Source: Comamonas avium
Lineage (GTDB): Bacteria > Pseudomonadota > Gammaproteobacteria > Burkholderiales > Burkholderiaceae_C
DNA length: 64,000 bases
NCBI RefSeq assembly: GCF_014836675.1
Contig: NZ_JACSQK010000001.1
Location: forward strand, 89,661-153,660
Reading direction: 5' to 3'
Shown: positions 42,596 to 51,415 of the stretch, piece by piece
Layout of the letters: every line of letters begins with the position of its first letter
Numbering within the stretch: position 1 is the first letter of the stretch
The notes under the pieces: generated by a model
Databases searched by the model: none
Told to the model about the DNA's origin: nothing
Seen by the model: the letters and a program-made list of their open reading frames with translations, nothing else
Program-made: the position numbers and the translations under genes

Positions 42596-44296
42596 TCAGA
42601 GGTCTAGCTGGTAGGTCAGGCTCAGGCTGTAGCGCACCTTTTGCTCTGGGTTGTAGGGGCTTTTATCTCCCTGTGGCTTGGAGACTGCAAGGTCCAGCGC
42701 GTAGTAGCGGTTGTCACCCAGCCGGATGCCGAAACTGCTGGAGCGCAGTTTTTGACCCATGAAATCGGATGCATGAAACCATGTCTTGGCGTGCTCGTAC
42801 ATCAGGTAAGGCTCCCAGTGCTTGAGCCACTTGCCATCTTTGATGGGAAAGTGCCGGTTGATTTCCAAGCTGACACCCAGCCCCTGGTCACCAGCAGCCT
42901 CTCCTGCGCGATAGCCTCGGCCATAGCGCGCTCCACCAAAAGCAACGCGCTCGGAAATCGGCAGACTGTGCGGCGTGTACTGTCCTCCCACACCCATGGC
43001 CAGGCCCATTTGGTTGAGAAAGCGCCACCGGACGGCATAGTCCATGGACAAGCGTGAAAAGTCGAACTTGGCGGGATTGATGCTGTTGACGAGGTTGGCG
43101 TTGTTGAGGTTTTTCCAGCCTGCGCCCCAGATGTTCAAGCCCTGCGTAAAACTTGCACTCAGGTTCTGCTGCGACTGGGGTGACGTTTTTTGCCAGATCA
43201 AATGGGCTTGCAACGCGCGTACTTTTTCACGGCTATTGAGCTCTATGCCTAAATCAGGAAAGTTGTACGTCTTTTGATAATTCAGGCCAAAAAAGCCCGC
43301 ACCGATCACTGTGCTGCCGGTGCTGGAAAGCTGCAAGGGGTGCATGACCACTAACTCCGCTTTGCGCTGCGTGGTGACGTCCTGCAAGGTATTGCCCAAG
43401 AAGTTGTCATGCCCTTTGAAATCTGAAATGCTCGCCTGCAGCGTTGTGCCCTGGGCGTTGAGCCACTGGTTCATGCTCAACGAGATAAAGCGCTCATCTT
43501 TGGGATCATCGATCAGGCTGGATAGCTGCCACTGAGAGCCTGCCCAGAGTGGGTCGTTGAGGGTCAGGTTGGCAACGGCCTTGGGATCGCCCTGGCGCAA
43601 GTCAGCCCCCACAGTAAAGACGATGGGGTCTTGCTTGACATTGAGCAAAAGAGGGGTGGCGCCATCCGTGGTGGTTGGCATCGCCGCCTGAGCACCGACC
43701 TGAAGGCTGAGCATGCGCGCCATGAGCAGCGTCTGTTTGGTGAACACCTCGCCTTCTAGGGGCCTGCTTTCCAGCAGGGGCTGCGTCAGCTGGGCCAGCA
43801 AGGCCCCCGATTTTCCCGTATCGCCTGTCACTTCTACACGTGAAATGTGCCCTTCCACCGCAATTACTTTGACGATGCCCTGGTCAAAACTTTGCTCGGG
43901 CAAGTAAAAGAAAGACAGAGGAAAGCCCGCCTTGTGATACAGCGCAGTGGCTTGCGTAGCGGCGGCGGCCAATTGCTCAATGCTCGCTTGCTGGCCCGAC
44001 AGCGGCTGGAACAATGCGGCAACATCGTCGAAAGCAATGGTTTTGACCCCAGAGATATCAATCCGGTTGACCTGCAATGTGGTGCTGAGAGTTAAGCGGG
44101 TTTGCAGCTGCTTGCTTAGCTGGAGGGCAGATGGGGTGTCTATTTCTGCGCTGATGTCGCTGCTGGGGCGTGGCGATGATGGCTGCGGAACGTTGACGAG
44201 TGGGCCTCCTGTCGGAGCTTGTCCAAAAACAAAAGTGGCTGTGCAAATGCTGCACAGCCAAACCAAAAGCCGGGGGTCTGTTCTTTTTATGGGCAT
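42596..44296 (-). CDS. TpsB/ShlB/FhaC-family outer-membrane exporter
   Basis: Outer-membrane translocator of two-partner secretion type, 566 residues. The signal peptide ends near FVFGQ. POTRA-like domains cover about 60-220 (VNRIDISGVKTIAFDD, VIAVEGHISRVEV), then a 16-strand barrel. The inward L6 loop motif is GGARYGRGYRAGE, matching the VRGY motif of FhaC. AGGAAG precedes the ATG. It follows a repeat-rich lipoprotein gene on the same strand, which is the candidate cargo; no TpsA with a haemagglutination-type secretion domain is present. Confidence 0.88.
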   Translation of the reverse strand: MPIKRTDPRLLVWLCSICTATFVFGQAPTGGPLVNVPQPSSPRPSSDISAEIDTPSALQLSKQLQTRLTLSTTLQVNRIDISGVKTIAFDDVAALFQPLSGQQASIEQLAAAATQATALYHKAGFPLSFFYLPEQSFDQGIVKVIAVEGHISRVEVTGDTGKSGALLAQLTQPLLESRPLEGEVFTKQTLLMARMLSLQVGAQAAMPTTTDGATPLLLNVKQDPIVFTVGADLRQGDPKAVANLTLNDPLWAGSQWQLSSLIDDPKDERFISLSMNQWLNAQGTTLQASISDFKGHDNFLGNTLQDVTTQRKAELVVMHPLQLSSTGSTVIGAGFFGLNYQKTYNFPDLGIELNSREKVRALQAHLIWQKTSPQSQQNLSASFTQGLNIWGAGWKNLNNANLVNSINPAKFDFSRLSMDYAVRWRFLNQMGLAMGVGGQYTPHSLPISERVAFGGARYGRGYRAGEAAGDQGLGVSLEINRHFPIKDGKWLKHWEPYLMYEHAKTWFHASDFMGQKLRSSSFGIRLGDNRYYALDLAVSKPQGDKSPYNPEQKVRYSLSLTYQLDL

Positions 44297-44316
44297 AAGC
44301 TTCCTGCTGGTTACAA

Positions 44317-44339
44317 GGGGTGAGCCATTGGCTCACCCC
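44317..44339 (-). other. Hairpin between the lipoprotein and exporter genes
   Basis: GGGGTGAGCCATTGGCTCACCCC is close to a perfect 11-pair stem with almost no loop and no T tract. It may trim or stabilise the upstream message and lower exporter expression. Confidence 0.55.
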
Positions 44340-44360
44340 CTCATGACTGCGGTTGGTTGG

Positions 44361-45593
44361 TTAGCGCTTGGGGAGCAGGCCGCCAAGCAGTGACGTCAAT
44401 GGCGAGAGCAGCCCTCCTGTGGTGCTCGTAATATTTGAGCCGCTCGCAGCACTTACGGCTGTACTGGTATTCCCGCCTATCAGGACGCCACCCGACAAGA
44501 GGCCACCGGACAAAAGTCCGCCAGAAAGCAGGCCACCCGTTGCGCCGCCAGAGGTACCCCCACCTGCCAATGCGCCGCTGAGCAGACCACCCGAGAGCAG
44601 GCCGCCCGTTGCGCCGCCAGAGGTGCCCCCACCTGCCAATGCGCCGCTGAGCAGACCACCCGACAGTGCCCCGCCTCCCAAGAGGCCACCGGGTGTGCTG
44701 GTGCCTGATGTTGCTACCCCGCCCAGTGCACTGACAGCGTTGCCGACCTGTCCAACCAGATGACCAACCGGGGAGATGACCGGCACCTGTGTGCTTTGCA
44801 CGGTTTTGCCGGTGGTTGTCACAACGCCACCGACCAAGGTGAGCAGGTTGTTAATCGGCTGTCCAAGGCCCGTGGTATCGCCCACCTGCTGCACAACCCC
44901 CAGCGTTGTACCTAGCACAGGCGTGACGACGCCATTGACCGTGGTGGTCAAACCAGAGACTGGGGCACTGGTCACGATGTCACCCGTCTTGTATCCCACG
45001 GAGCTGACAACCTGACCCACTTTGTCAACCAGGCCGCCTGTAACTTGCAGCACAGGTTTGACAGGGCCAAGGTTGGTGCCCAGTGCCTGCACGAGGTCGC
45101 CCGCGCTGGAGACTGCCTCGCCCGTGTTCACGATCAGCCCCTCGCTACTGGCCAAAGTGGTACCGATTGGGTCTGATGTTGAGCCAATTTTCCCAAGGCC
45201 TGTCTCCAGTCCCAGTGCCAAAGAATCGACTCCCTCACCCACGTTGGTCAAAATTCCCTGCGTCGGGGCAGCAGCACTGGCCAATGGCGTTTTGCTGATG
45301 ACACCGCCCAGCGTGCCGCCTAAATCCTCGGCAATGGCCGGAATCGCGCGAGAGCCTTCGGCGGTTTCCTGGATCACTTCCTGAATGGGGGTGAATGGCG
45401 TTTTTGTCGTCGTGATCGGGGTGCCGCCGCCACCGCCGCCGCCGCCACCGCCGCCAGAAGAACCTCCGGCACTCGATTTCACAGAACCGCTGGAGCCGCA
45501 GGCACTGAGCGCCAAGACCGCGGTGGAAACCGCTACTATCTGAGCGGTGCGCGAGAAAAAATCTCTTGCAAAAGGTGTTGCGCTGGAAAGCAT
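44361..45593 (-). CDS. Gly/Leu/Ser-repeat lipoprotein, probable TPS-like cargo
   Basis: A 410-residue protein of unknown function. Signal peptide with lipobox LSAC, Cys32 as lipid site. Then a Gly-Ser linker with 11 consecutive Gly, a middle region rich in Val, Thr and Gly in degenerate repeats (VVTPVLGTTLG, VVTTTGKTV), and a tail of GGLLSG-type repeats including a 23-residue unit present twice. It ends GGLLPKR. Collagen-like labels are often put on such proteins but no long Gly-x-y pattern is seen. ATG 45593 has GGAG six bases upstream; ATG 45605 and GTG 45626 are in frame. It precedes the TpsB-type gene. Confidence 0.75.
   Translation of the reverse strand: MLSSATPFARDFFSRTAQIVAVSTAVLALSACGSSGSVKSSAGGSSGGGGGGGGGGGTPITTTKTPFTPIQEVIQETAEGSRAIPAIAEDLGGTLGGVISKTPLASAAAPTQGILTNVGEGVDSLALGLETGLGKIGSTSDPIGTTLASSEGLIVNTGEAVSSAGDLVQALGTNLGPVKPVLQVTGGLVDKVGQVVSSVGYKTGDIVTSAPVSGLTTTVNGVVTPVLGTTLGVVQQVGDTTGLGQPINNLLTLVGGVVTTTGKTVQSTQVPVISPVGHLVGQVGNAVSALGGVATSGTSTPGGLLGGGALSGGLLSGALAGGGTSGGATGGLLSGGLLSGALAGGGTSGGATGGLLSGGLLSGGLLSGGVLIGGNTSTAVSAASGSNITSTTGGLLSPLTSLLGGLLPKR
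44531..44668 (-). repeat. 69-base tandem repeat in the lipoprotein gene
   Basis: Two adjacent copies (44531-44599 and 44600-44668) differ at about five positions. Each codes 23 residues of the type GLLSGALAGGGTSGGATGG. Shorter LLSGG units continue on the C-terminal side. The unit is a multiple of three, so copy changes keep the frame. Confidence 0.85.
45424..45456 (-). repeat. Poly-glycine codon tract
   Basis: Eleven successive Gly codons (GGC and GGT) just after the lipidated Cys region. A triplet tract of this kind can change length by slippage without breaking the frame. Confidence 0.7.
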
Positions 45594-45894
45594 GATGGGC
45601 TCCATGTTGTAAAACAAAGTAAGCACATGCTCTCAATGCTGTAAATAGTGTGCCAATTAATATTCTTATGGCAATAAATAGATGTGGATAGATTTATTTA
45701 AACAAATTGATAATGCTTGTCTTTTATATTTTGTTTATTGATAGATTTATTAAAATTAATAAAAAACGATTATCCCTCCTCACGGATTTTTGGGAAAGAT
45801 TAACTAATAAAGCAAAATCAACGTGTCGGGCAATGTTGATTTCGCAAGCAGGATTTGATAAGGCATTGAATTTTTAAATGAAAGGAAATTCTTA
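45594..45894. other. AT-rich divergent control region
   Basis: About 300 bases with long A and T runs, much poorer in GC than the genes on both sides. It separates the lipoprotein gene (minus) from the aminotransferase (plus) and must hold both promoters; no single one stands out. AAAGGAAA at 45881-45888 is the aminotransferase ribosome site. Confidence 0.55.
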
Positions 45895-47091
45895 ATGCAA
45901 TTTGCTAAACGTCTGGATAACGTAGAAACATCCGCCATACGTGAATTATTTAAACTGCTGGGTAAGCCGGGAATTATTAGTTTTGCAGGCGGATTTCCCG
46001 ACAGTGCCATGTTTGACGTTGCGGGTATTCAGGAGGCTGCGAATAAAGCGCTGACAGAAAACCCGGGCATGGCTTTGCAATATGGTGCAACAGAAGGTTT
46101 TGGCCCTTTGCGTGAGCAACTGGCGGCTTTCATGGCAACCAAAGGCGCCAAAGATGTATATGCCGACAACCTGATGGTCACCACGGGCAGCCAGCAGGCG
46201 CTGGACCTGCTGGGCAAGTGCATGATCAGCCCGGGCGATAAAGTGATTGTGGAAGGGCCAACCTTTCTGGCCACCATTCAGTGCTTTCGCCTGTATGGCG
46301 CTGAAGTCATCAGTGCGCCGGTCGATGCCAACGGCGTCATCGTGGAAGAGCTGGAAAAGCTGATTGCCGAGCACAAGCCCACGCTGGTGTACCTGATCCC
46401 CACTTTTGGCAACCCCAGCGGTGCCACGCTGAGCCTGGAGCGGCGCAAGCGCGTGCTGGAGCTGGCCGTGCAATACAAGACGCTGGTGGTGGAAGACGAC
46501 CCCTATGGTGATCTGTACTTTGATGCGCCACCGCCGGCCAGCCTGCTGGCTTTGTCGAGCGAGGTACTGGGCAGTCGTGAATGGCTGGCGCACTGTGGCT
46601 CGCTGTCCAAAGTGCTCAGCCCCGGCTTGCGCATTGGCTGGCTGATTGCACCTGCCCAGTTACTGAGCAAGGCGGTCATGTGCAAGCAGTTCAGCGATGC
46701 GCATACCAGCACCTTCGCCCAGGCCACGGCTGCGCAATATCTGCTGGCGGGCCACATGCCCGCCACGCTGGCCAAGATGCGCAAGGTGTATGCCTCGCGT
46801 GCGCAAGCCATGATGGATGCACTGCGCGCTGCGCTGGGCGATGCGGTGGAATTTACCGTGCCCCAAGGGGGGCTGTTCCTGTGGGTGCGCCTGACAGGCA
46901 AGGGCGGTCAACTGGCCGATGCCAGTGTGCTGGCCAAGAAGGCGATTGAAGCTGGTGTGGCGTTTGTGCCCGGCGCGCCGTTCTTTAGCCAGAACCCCGA
47001 TATGTCCACTCTGCGCCTGTCATTTGCAACGGCGGACGAAGACAAGATCCGTGACGGCGTGGCGCGTCTGGCCAAGGCACTGGCAGCATGA
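45895..47091 (+). CDS. PLP-dependent aminotransferase, class I/II
   Basis: A fold-type I aminotransferase of 398 residues resembling 2-aminoadipate (LysN-like) and multi-substrate aminotransferases. LLGKPGIISFAGGFPD near the start, YGATEGFGPLREQLA, NPSGATLS and the PLP Lys in GSLSKVLSPGLRIGW support this. Substrate is not evident. The first 60 or so codons share the AT-rich character of the upstream region, then composition turns sharply GC-rich. ATGA overlap with slyX. Confidence 0.88.
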   Translation: MQFAKRLDNVETSAIRELFKLLGKPGIISFAGGFPDSAMFDVAGIQEAANKALTENPGMALQYGATEGFGPLREQLAAFMATKGAKDVYADNLMVTTGSQQALDLLGKCMISPGDKVIVEGPTFLATIQCFRLYGAEVISAPVDANGVIVEELEKLIAEHKPTLVYLIPTFGNPSGATLSLERRKRVLELAVQYKTLVVEDDPYGDLYFDAPPPASLLALSSEVLGSREWLAHCGSLSKVLSPGLRIGWLIAPAQLLSKAVMCKQFSDAHTSTFAQATAAQYLLAGHMPATLAKMRKVYASRAQAMMDALRAALGDAVEFTVPQGGLFLWVRLTGKGGQLADASVLAKKAIEAGVAFVPGAPFFSQNPDMSTLRLSFATADEDKIRDGVARLAKALAA

Positions 47092-47315
47092 ACGATCCCA
47101 TGTCGATAGAAACGCTGGAAGCGCGCGTGATGGATCTGGAGGTTAAAGCCAGTTACACCGACGACTTGCTGGAGCAACTGAACATGACGATTTACCGTCA
47201 ACAGCAGCAAATTGATGCGCTGATCAATGAAGTGCGACAGCTGCGCCAGCAAGTACCCGAGGGTGGGCACGGCGGGCCAGGCAATTTGCGCGATGAACTG
47301 CCCCCGCATTACTGA
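47088..47315 (+). CDS. slyX: SlyX family protein
   Basis: A 75-residue coiled-coil protein. IETLEARVMDLEVKASYTDD and LNMTIYRQQQQID are SlyX signatures, and it ends with the conserved PPHY. The function is unknown in any species. ATG 47088 overlaps the aminotransferase stop; ATG 47100 is possible. Confidence 0.9.
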   Translation: MNDPMSIETLEARVMDLEVKASYTDDLLEQLNMTIYRQQQQIDALINEVRQLRQQVPEGGHGGPGNLRDELPPHY

Positions 47316-47329
47316 AGCTGCAGTTATCT

Positions 47330-47424
47330 AAAAAAATAGCGCCTTTCGCTGGTGTTTTAAGGGTTTCAGATAGTTTTATATCTGAAGTGCTTATAAAACC
47401 AGCGATGGGTGCTCTTTTTTTATA
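47330..47424. repeat. Palindromic intergenic repeat (copy D)
   Basis: Outer arms AAAAAATAGCGCCTTTCGCTGG and CCAGCGATGGGTGCTCTTTTTT are imperfect complements; inside is CAGATAGTTTTATATCTG. A 19-base stretch at 47368-47386 is the exact complement of 55532-55550 in copy E. With T-rich ends it can serve as a terminator for slyX and glnD. Confidence 0.75.
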
Positions 47425-47585
47425 AAAATCAACTTGGTGCAGCGAGATGTTGCCTGACGCTACAGCACTGCGGTGCAGTCAAAACGCATTGAGCGGCGTC
47501 TTTGCTGCAAACGTCAAGGCGAACGCAAAGGCAAATGCAAATGCAGGCCCGGGCCGTGGTCGTTCTGCAGGCTCTGGGGCTGCGC

Positions 47586-50177
47586 TCACTCTTCCAGCAT
47601 TTGCACCAGCTGCGTTTCAATCTGCAGCTGCTTGGCGTTGTTGTTCAGGCTGGCGCCTTGCACCAGGAAGCTGTCTTCCACCCGCTCGCCCAGGGTGGTG
47701 ACTTTGGCCAGCTGCACGCTCAAGCCGTGTGCACCCAGAATGCGTGCAACGGAGTACAGCAGACCAGCACGGTCGCTGGCGGAGATGTTGAGCAGCCAGC
47801 TTTGTGCCTTTTCATCGGGCGTGAGCGTCACGCGCGGCACCATTGGAAAGCTGCGCACGCGGCGCGACAGACGGCGTTTGATGGGTTCGGGCAGCGGCGC
47901 TTTGCTTTGGATGGCCTGGGGCAGGCCGCTTTCAATCAGCGTGGTCAGCTCGCGGTAATGCATGTGCAATTGCTCAGAGGCGATCTGGAACGTATCCAGC
48001 GCATAGCCGTTGCGAGCGGTGTGAATGCGGGCGTCCACCACGGTCAGTCCGGCGTTGTCAAAGTAGCCGCAGATGCGCGCAAACAAATCGGCCTGATCGG
48101 GGGCATAGACCAGTACCTGCACCCCTTCGCCGGCCAGAGACTGGCGTGCGCGCACGATGGGCACGGGGCTGCCCACGTGGCGCGACAGCTGGCGCGCATG
48201 CCAGGCAATGTCAGACGGTTCGTGGCGCATGAAGTAGCTGACGTTGAGCGTGTCCCACAGCGCTTTTTGTGACTCGTAGGGCTGGGCAGACAGGGCCAGC
48301 TGCACCAGTGCATCGCGCTTGCGTGCCTCTACCAGTGATTGCGCGTCAGGTGCGCGGCCACCCAGAACGTGCATGGTGTTGTGAAACAGGTCTTCCAGCA
48401 GTTTGCCCTTCCAGGCATTCCAGACCTTGGGGCTGGTGCCGCGAATGTCGGCCACTGTCAGCAGGTACAGGGCGGTCAGCTGGCGCTCATTGCCCACACG
48501 CTGGGCAAAGGCGGCAATGACGTTGGGGTCAGACGTATCTTGCTTTTGTGCAACAGTGCTCATCTGCAGGTGTTCGCGCACCAGAAATTCCACCAGCTCG
48601 GCGTCTTCGCTAGCCATGTCGTGCTGGCGCGCAAAGCGCTTGACTTCAATGGCGCCAATTTCTGAATGGTCGCCGCCACGGCCTTTGCCAATGTCATGAA
48701 ACAGCGCCGCCAGATACAGCAGCCAGGGCTTGTCCCAGCCGCTGGCCAGCTGCGAGCACAGCGGGTATTCGTGGGCATGTTCGGCCATGAAAAAGCGGCG
48801 CATATTGCGCAGCACCATCAGCGTGTGCTGATCGACCGTGTAAACGTGGAACAGGTCGTGCTGCATCTGCCCGACGATGCGGCGAAACGACCACAGGTAG
48901 CGCCCCAGCACCGAGGTGGCATTCATGAGGCGAAAGGCGTGGGTCTGGCCGTGTGGCTCCTGCAGGATCTGCATGAAGGTGTCGCGGTTGACCGGGTCCT
49001 GGCGGAAGGTGTTGTCCATCAAGTCGCGAGCGCTGTACAGCGCTCGCAGCGTGCGTGCCGACAGATCGCGCAGGCCGGGGGATTTTTGGTACGTCAAAAA
49101 AGTGGCCAAAATGGCCTGCGGGTCTTTCTGGTACAGGTCGTCGCTGGCAACTTCGATCAGGCCGTCTTTGTCAAAAAACCGGTCGTCGATGCGCTTGAGG
49201 GCGACGTTGTCGGGATACAGGTGCTCTTGAATGTTCAGCAGCAAAATTTGCTGCAGCTGCATGACGGCCTTGGCGGCCCAGTAGTAGCGGCGCATCAGCA
49301 CTTCGCTGGCGCGCACGGGCATGGTCTCGCCCGCCGGGGTGTGACTTTGAATGCCAAAAGACTCGGCAACGGCCGTTTGCAGGTCAAAGATCAGCCGGTC
49401 TTCATGGCGCCCTGACAGCGCATGCAGCTTGGCGCGGATCAGGCTCAAGGTGGCCTCATTGCGCTCTAGCTGTGTGGCTTCAAACTCTGTGGCAATGCCA
49501 GAGGCGGCCAGTTCGCGCCAGCTGTTGCCCAGGCCTGCTGCCTGTGCCACCCACAAAATGGTGTGCAAATCGCGCAGACCACCGGGGGACTCTTTGCAGT
49601 TGGGTTCCAGCGAATACGGTGTCCCGTCGTGCTTGATATGGCGCTGCTGCAGCTCCAGCGTTTTGGCCGTGAAAAACGCCTTGGGGTTAAGGCTGGCGCG
49701 AAACTGCTGGCGAAAGTCTGCAAATAGGGCCGCATCGCCATCAATCAGGCGCGCCTCCAGCAGCGAGGTCTGTACGGTCACATCTTGCCGGGCCTCGGCC
49801 ACGCATTCGCTGATGGTGCGCACGCTGGAGCCAATCTCCAGCCCCGCATCCCAGCACGCGCCAATAAAACGCTCCAGCGTTTCCCGGATGTGTGCATGTG
49901 CTTCAGTGGACTGACCGGGTAGCAACAGCAAGACATCCACATCTGAGGCCGGAAAAAGCTGCTCGCGCCCATAGCCGCCAACAGCCACCAGTGCCACCTC
50001 AGGGGGCAGGGTGCTGGCCTGGCGAATGGCCGATAAATGCGTGTCCGTCAGCTGTGACAGCTTTTGCAGCACTGCCCGAATGCCACGGGTGCTGGCGGCG
50101 GGGGTGCGCAGGCCATCGGTGATGGCGGCTTTGTCTTGGCGGTAAGCAGTACGCAGGGTACCGAGTTCGTTTTTCAT
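47586..50177 (-). CDS. glnD: Bifunctional [protein-PII] uridylyltransferase/uridylyl-removing enzyme
   Basis: The nitrogen sensor that uridylylates PII at low glutamine and deuridylylates it at high glutamine. It has 863 residues: nucleotidyltransferase motif GGYGREQLFPASDVD (about 67-82), linker, HD domain with LFHDIGKGRGGDHSE (about 485-500), and two C-terminal ACT domains (about 680-860). ATG 50177 (MKNELGTLRTAYR) is the family start; the frame is open 27 codons earlier but with low-quality sequence. Confidence 0.95.
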   Translation of the reverse strand: MKNELGTLRTAYRQDKAAITDGLRTPAASTRGIRAVLQKLSQLTDTHLSAIRQASTLPPEVALVAVGGYGREQLFPASDVDVLLLLPGQSTEAHAHIRETLERFIGACWDAGLEIGSSVRTISECVAEARQDVTVQTSLLEARLIDGDAALFADFRQQFRASLNPKAFFTAKTLELQQRHIKHDGTPYSLEPNCKESPGGLRDLHTILWVAQAAGLGNSWRELAASGIATEFEATQLERNEATLSLIRAKLHALSGRHEDRLIFDLQTAVAESFGIQSHTPAGETMPVRASEVLMRRYYWAAKAVMQLQQILLLNIQEHLYPDNVALKRIDDRFFDKDGLIEVASDDLYQKDPQAILATFLTYQKSPGLRDLSARTLRALYSARDLMDNTFRQDPVNRDTFMQILQEPHGQTHAFRLMNATSVLGRYLWSFRRIVGQMQHDLFHVYTVDQHTLMVLRNMRRFFMAEHAHEYPLCSQLASGWDKPWLLYLAALFHDIGKGRGGDHSEIGAIEVKRFARQHDMASEDAELVEFLVREHLQMSTVAQKQDTSDPNVIAAFAQRVGNERQLTALYLLTVADIRGTSPKVWNAWKGKLLEDLFHNTMHVLGGRAPDAQSLVEARKRDALVQLALSAQPYESQKALWDTLNVSYFMRHEPSDIAWHARQLSRHVGSPVPIVRARQSLAGEGVQVLVYAPDQADLFARICGYFDNAGLTVVDARIHTARNGYALDTFQIASEQLHMHYRELTTLIESGLPQAIQSKAPLPEPIKRRLSRRVRSFPMVPRVTLTPDEKAQSWLLNISASDRAGLLYSVARILGAHGLSVQLAKVTTLGERVEDSFLVQGASLNNNAKQLQIETQLVQMLEE

Positions 50178-50295
50178 GGCGCAATCAACCTGTCGGACAT
50201 AACTGGGCAAAGAGCAAGCAAGAAATATGCGCACTGCAGTGGTGCATCTCATCAGCACCTCATCAACGCCTCTCAGTGTGCACTACATGTGGCCA

Positions 50296-50330
50296 AGAAA
50301 AAGGCAGTCTGCCTTGCGGTCAGACTGCCT
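50296..50330 (-). terminator. Terminator after map
   Basis: On the minus strand AGGCAGTCTG and CAGACTGCCT, nine-base loop, then TTTTTCTT. It separates map from glnD. Confidence 0.8.
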
Positions 50331-50351
50331 GTGCAGCGATGGCACCAGGAC

Positions 50352-51167
50352 TCAGGTGCGAATGCCCTGAACAAAATCGGGTGGCGTGGGAGAGCCTTCT
50401 GACCAGGTCAGCACGTCGTAGCCGGTTTTGGTGACTGCCAGCATCAGCTCCCACTGGGCCGACAGGCTGCGATCCTTGGTGATGATGGTCCAGCCGTCCT
50501 GGCCCAGCTCCTTGACATCGCGCTTGCCCAGGTTGAGCATGGGCTCAATGGTAAAGACCATGCCTTCCTCCAGTACCGGGCCGGTGCCGGGCTTGCCGTA
50601 GTGCAGTACCTGTGGCTCTTCATGGAACTTTTGGCCAATACCGTGGCCGCAGTATTCGCGCACTACCGACAGGTTGTGCTTTTCGGCATACGTCTGAATG
50701 GCGTGGCCAATGTCACCCAGCGTAGCGCCGGGCTTGACTTGCTGAATGCCCAGCCACATGGATTCAAACGTGAGTTTGGACAGGCGCTTGGCGGCAATCG
50801 ACACTTCACCAATCAGGTACATGCGGCTGTTGTCGCCATACCAGCCGTCTTCAGTGATGACCGTCACATCCACATTCAGGATGTCGCCCTTTTTCAGAGG
50901 CTTGTCGTTGGGAATGCCGTGGCAGACCACGTGGTTCACCGAGGTGCACAGGTGGCCCGGGTAGGGGGGGTAGCCGGGCGGCTGATAGCCAATCGTGGCC
51001 GACTTGGTGCCTTGCTTTGCCATGCATTCGGCACCCAGACGGTCGATTTCAGCGGTGGTGATGCCGGGCTTGATATGGGGGGTGATGTAGTCCAGCACTT
51101 CCGAAGCCAAGCGACCTGCAACGCGCATGCGCTCGATTTCTTCGGGGGTTTTGATGGTAATGCTCAT
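50352..51167 (-). CDS. map: Methionine aminopeptidase type I
   Basis: Removes initiator Met from nascent proteins. It has 271 residues. Di-metal ligands are Asp in LNVDVTV and GDNSRM, His in CGHGIGQKFHEEP, Glu in FTIEPM and Glu in AQWEL. HVVCHGIPND is the substrate-pocket His segment. The residue after the last ligand is Leu where many MetAPs have His. ATG 51167 begins MSITIKTPEEIERMR. Confidence 0.95.
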   Translation of the reverse strand: MSITIKTPEEIERMRVAGRLASEVLDYITPHIKPGITTAEIDRLGAECMAKQGTKSATIGYQPPGYPPYPGHLCTSVNHVVCHGIPNDKPLKKGDILNVDVTVITEDGWYGDNSRMYLIGEVSIAAKRLSKLTFESMWLGIQQVKPGATLGDIGHAIQTYAEKHNLSVVREYCGHGIGQKFHEEPQVLHYGKPGTGPVLEEGMVFTIEPMLNLGKRDVKELGQDGWTIITKDRSLSAQWELMLAVTKTGYDVLTWSEGSPTPPDFVQGIRT

Positions 51168-51361
51168 GGTGCCGATTATTCCACTGGCTGGAGTTGAGCG
51201 GTGACGCAGGGGGCACTTGTTGACATTGCTAGCAGGGTGTTGGGGATTGCGTGCAAGACATGGCTCTATTCCCCCTGCTCATATAGTTTTCCGTATATAG
51301 GCTATTCAGCCCGGTAAAATAAGCCCTCTCTCTCGATTCAGCGTCCACAACCCTTGCGGTT

Positions 51362-51386
51362 GCCCCAAGGGGGCTTGGGCGCTTTT
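51362..51386 (+). promoter_or_regulatory. GC hairpin with short T run in the purL leader
   Basis: GCCCCAAG and CTTGGGC with a GGGG loop, followed by GCTTTTC, about 30 bases before the purL start. It could be a weak attenuator. No known purine riboswitch pattern was seen. Confidence 0.35.
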
Positions 51387-51415
51387 CACCAGCCTTCACA
51401 TAAACAGGCCGCCAC

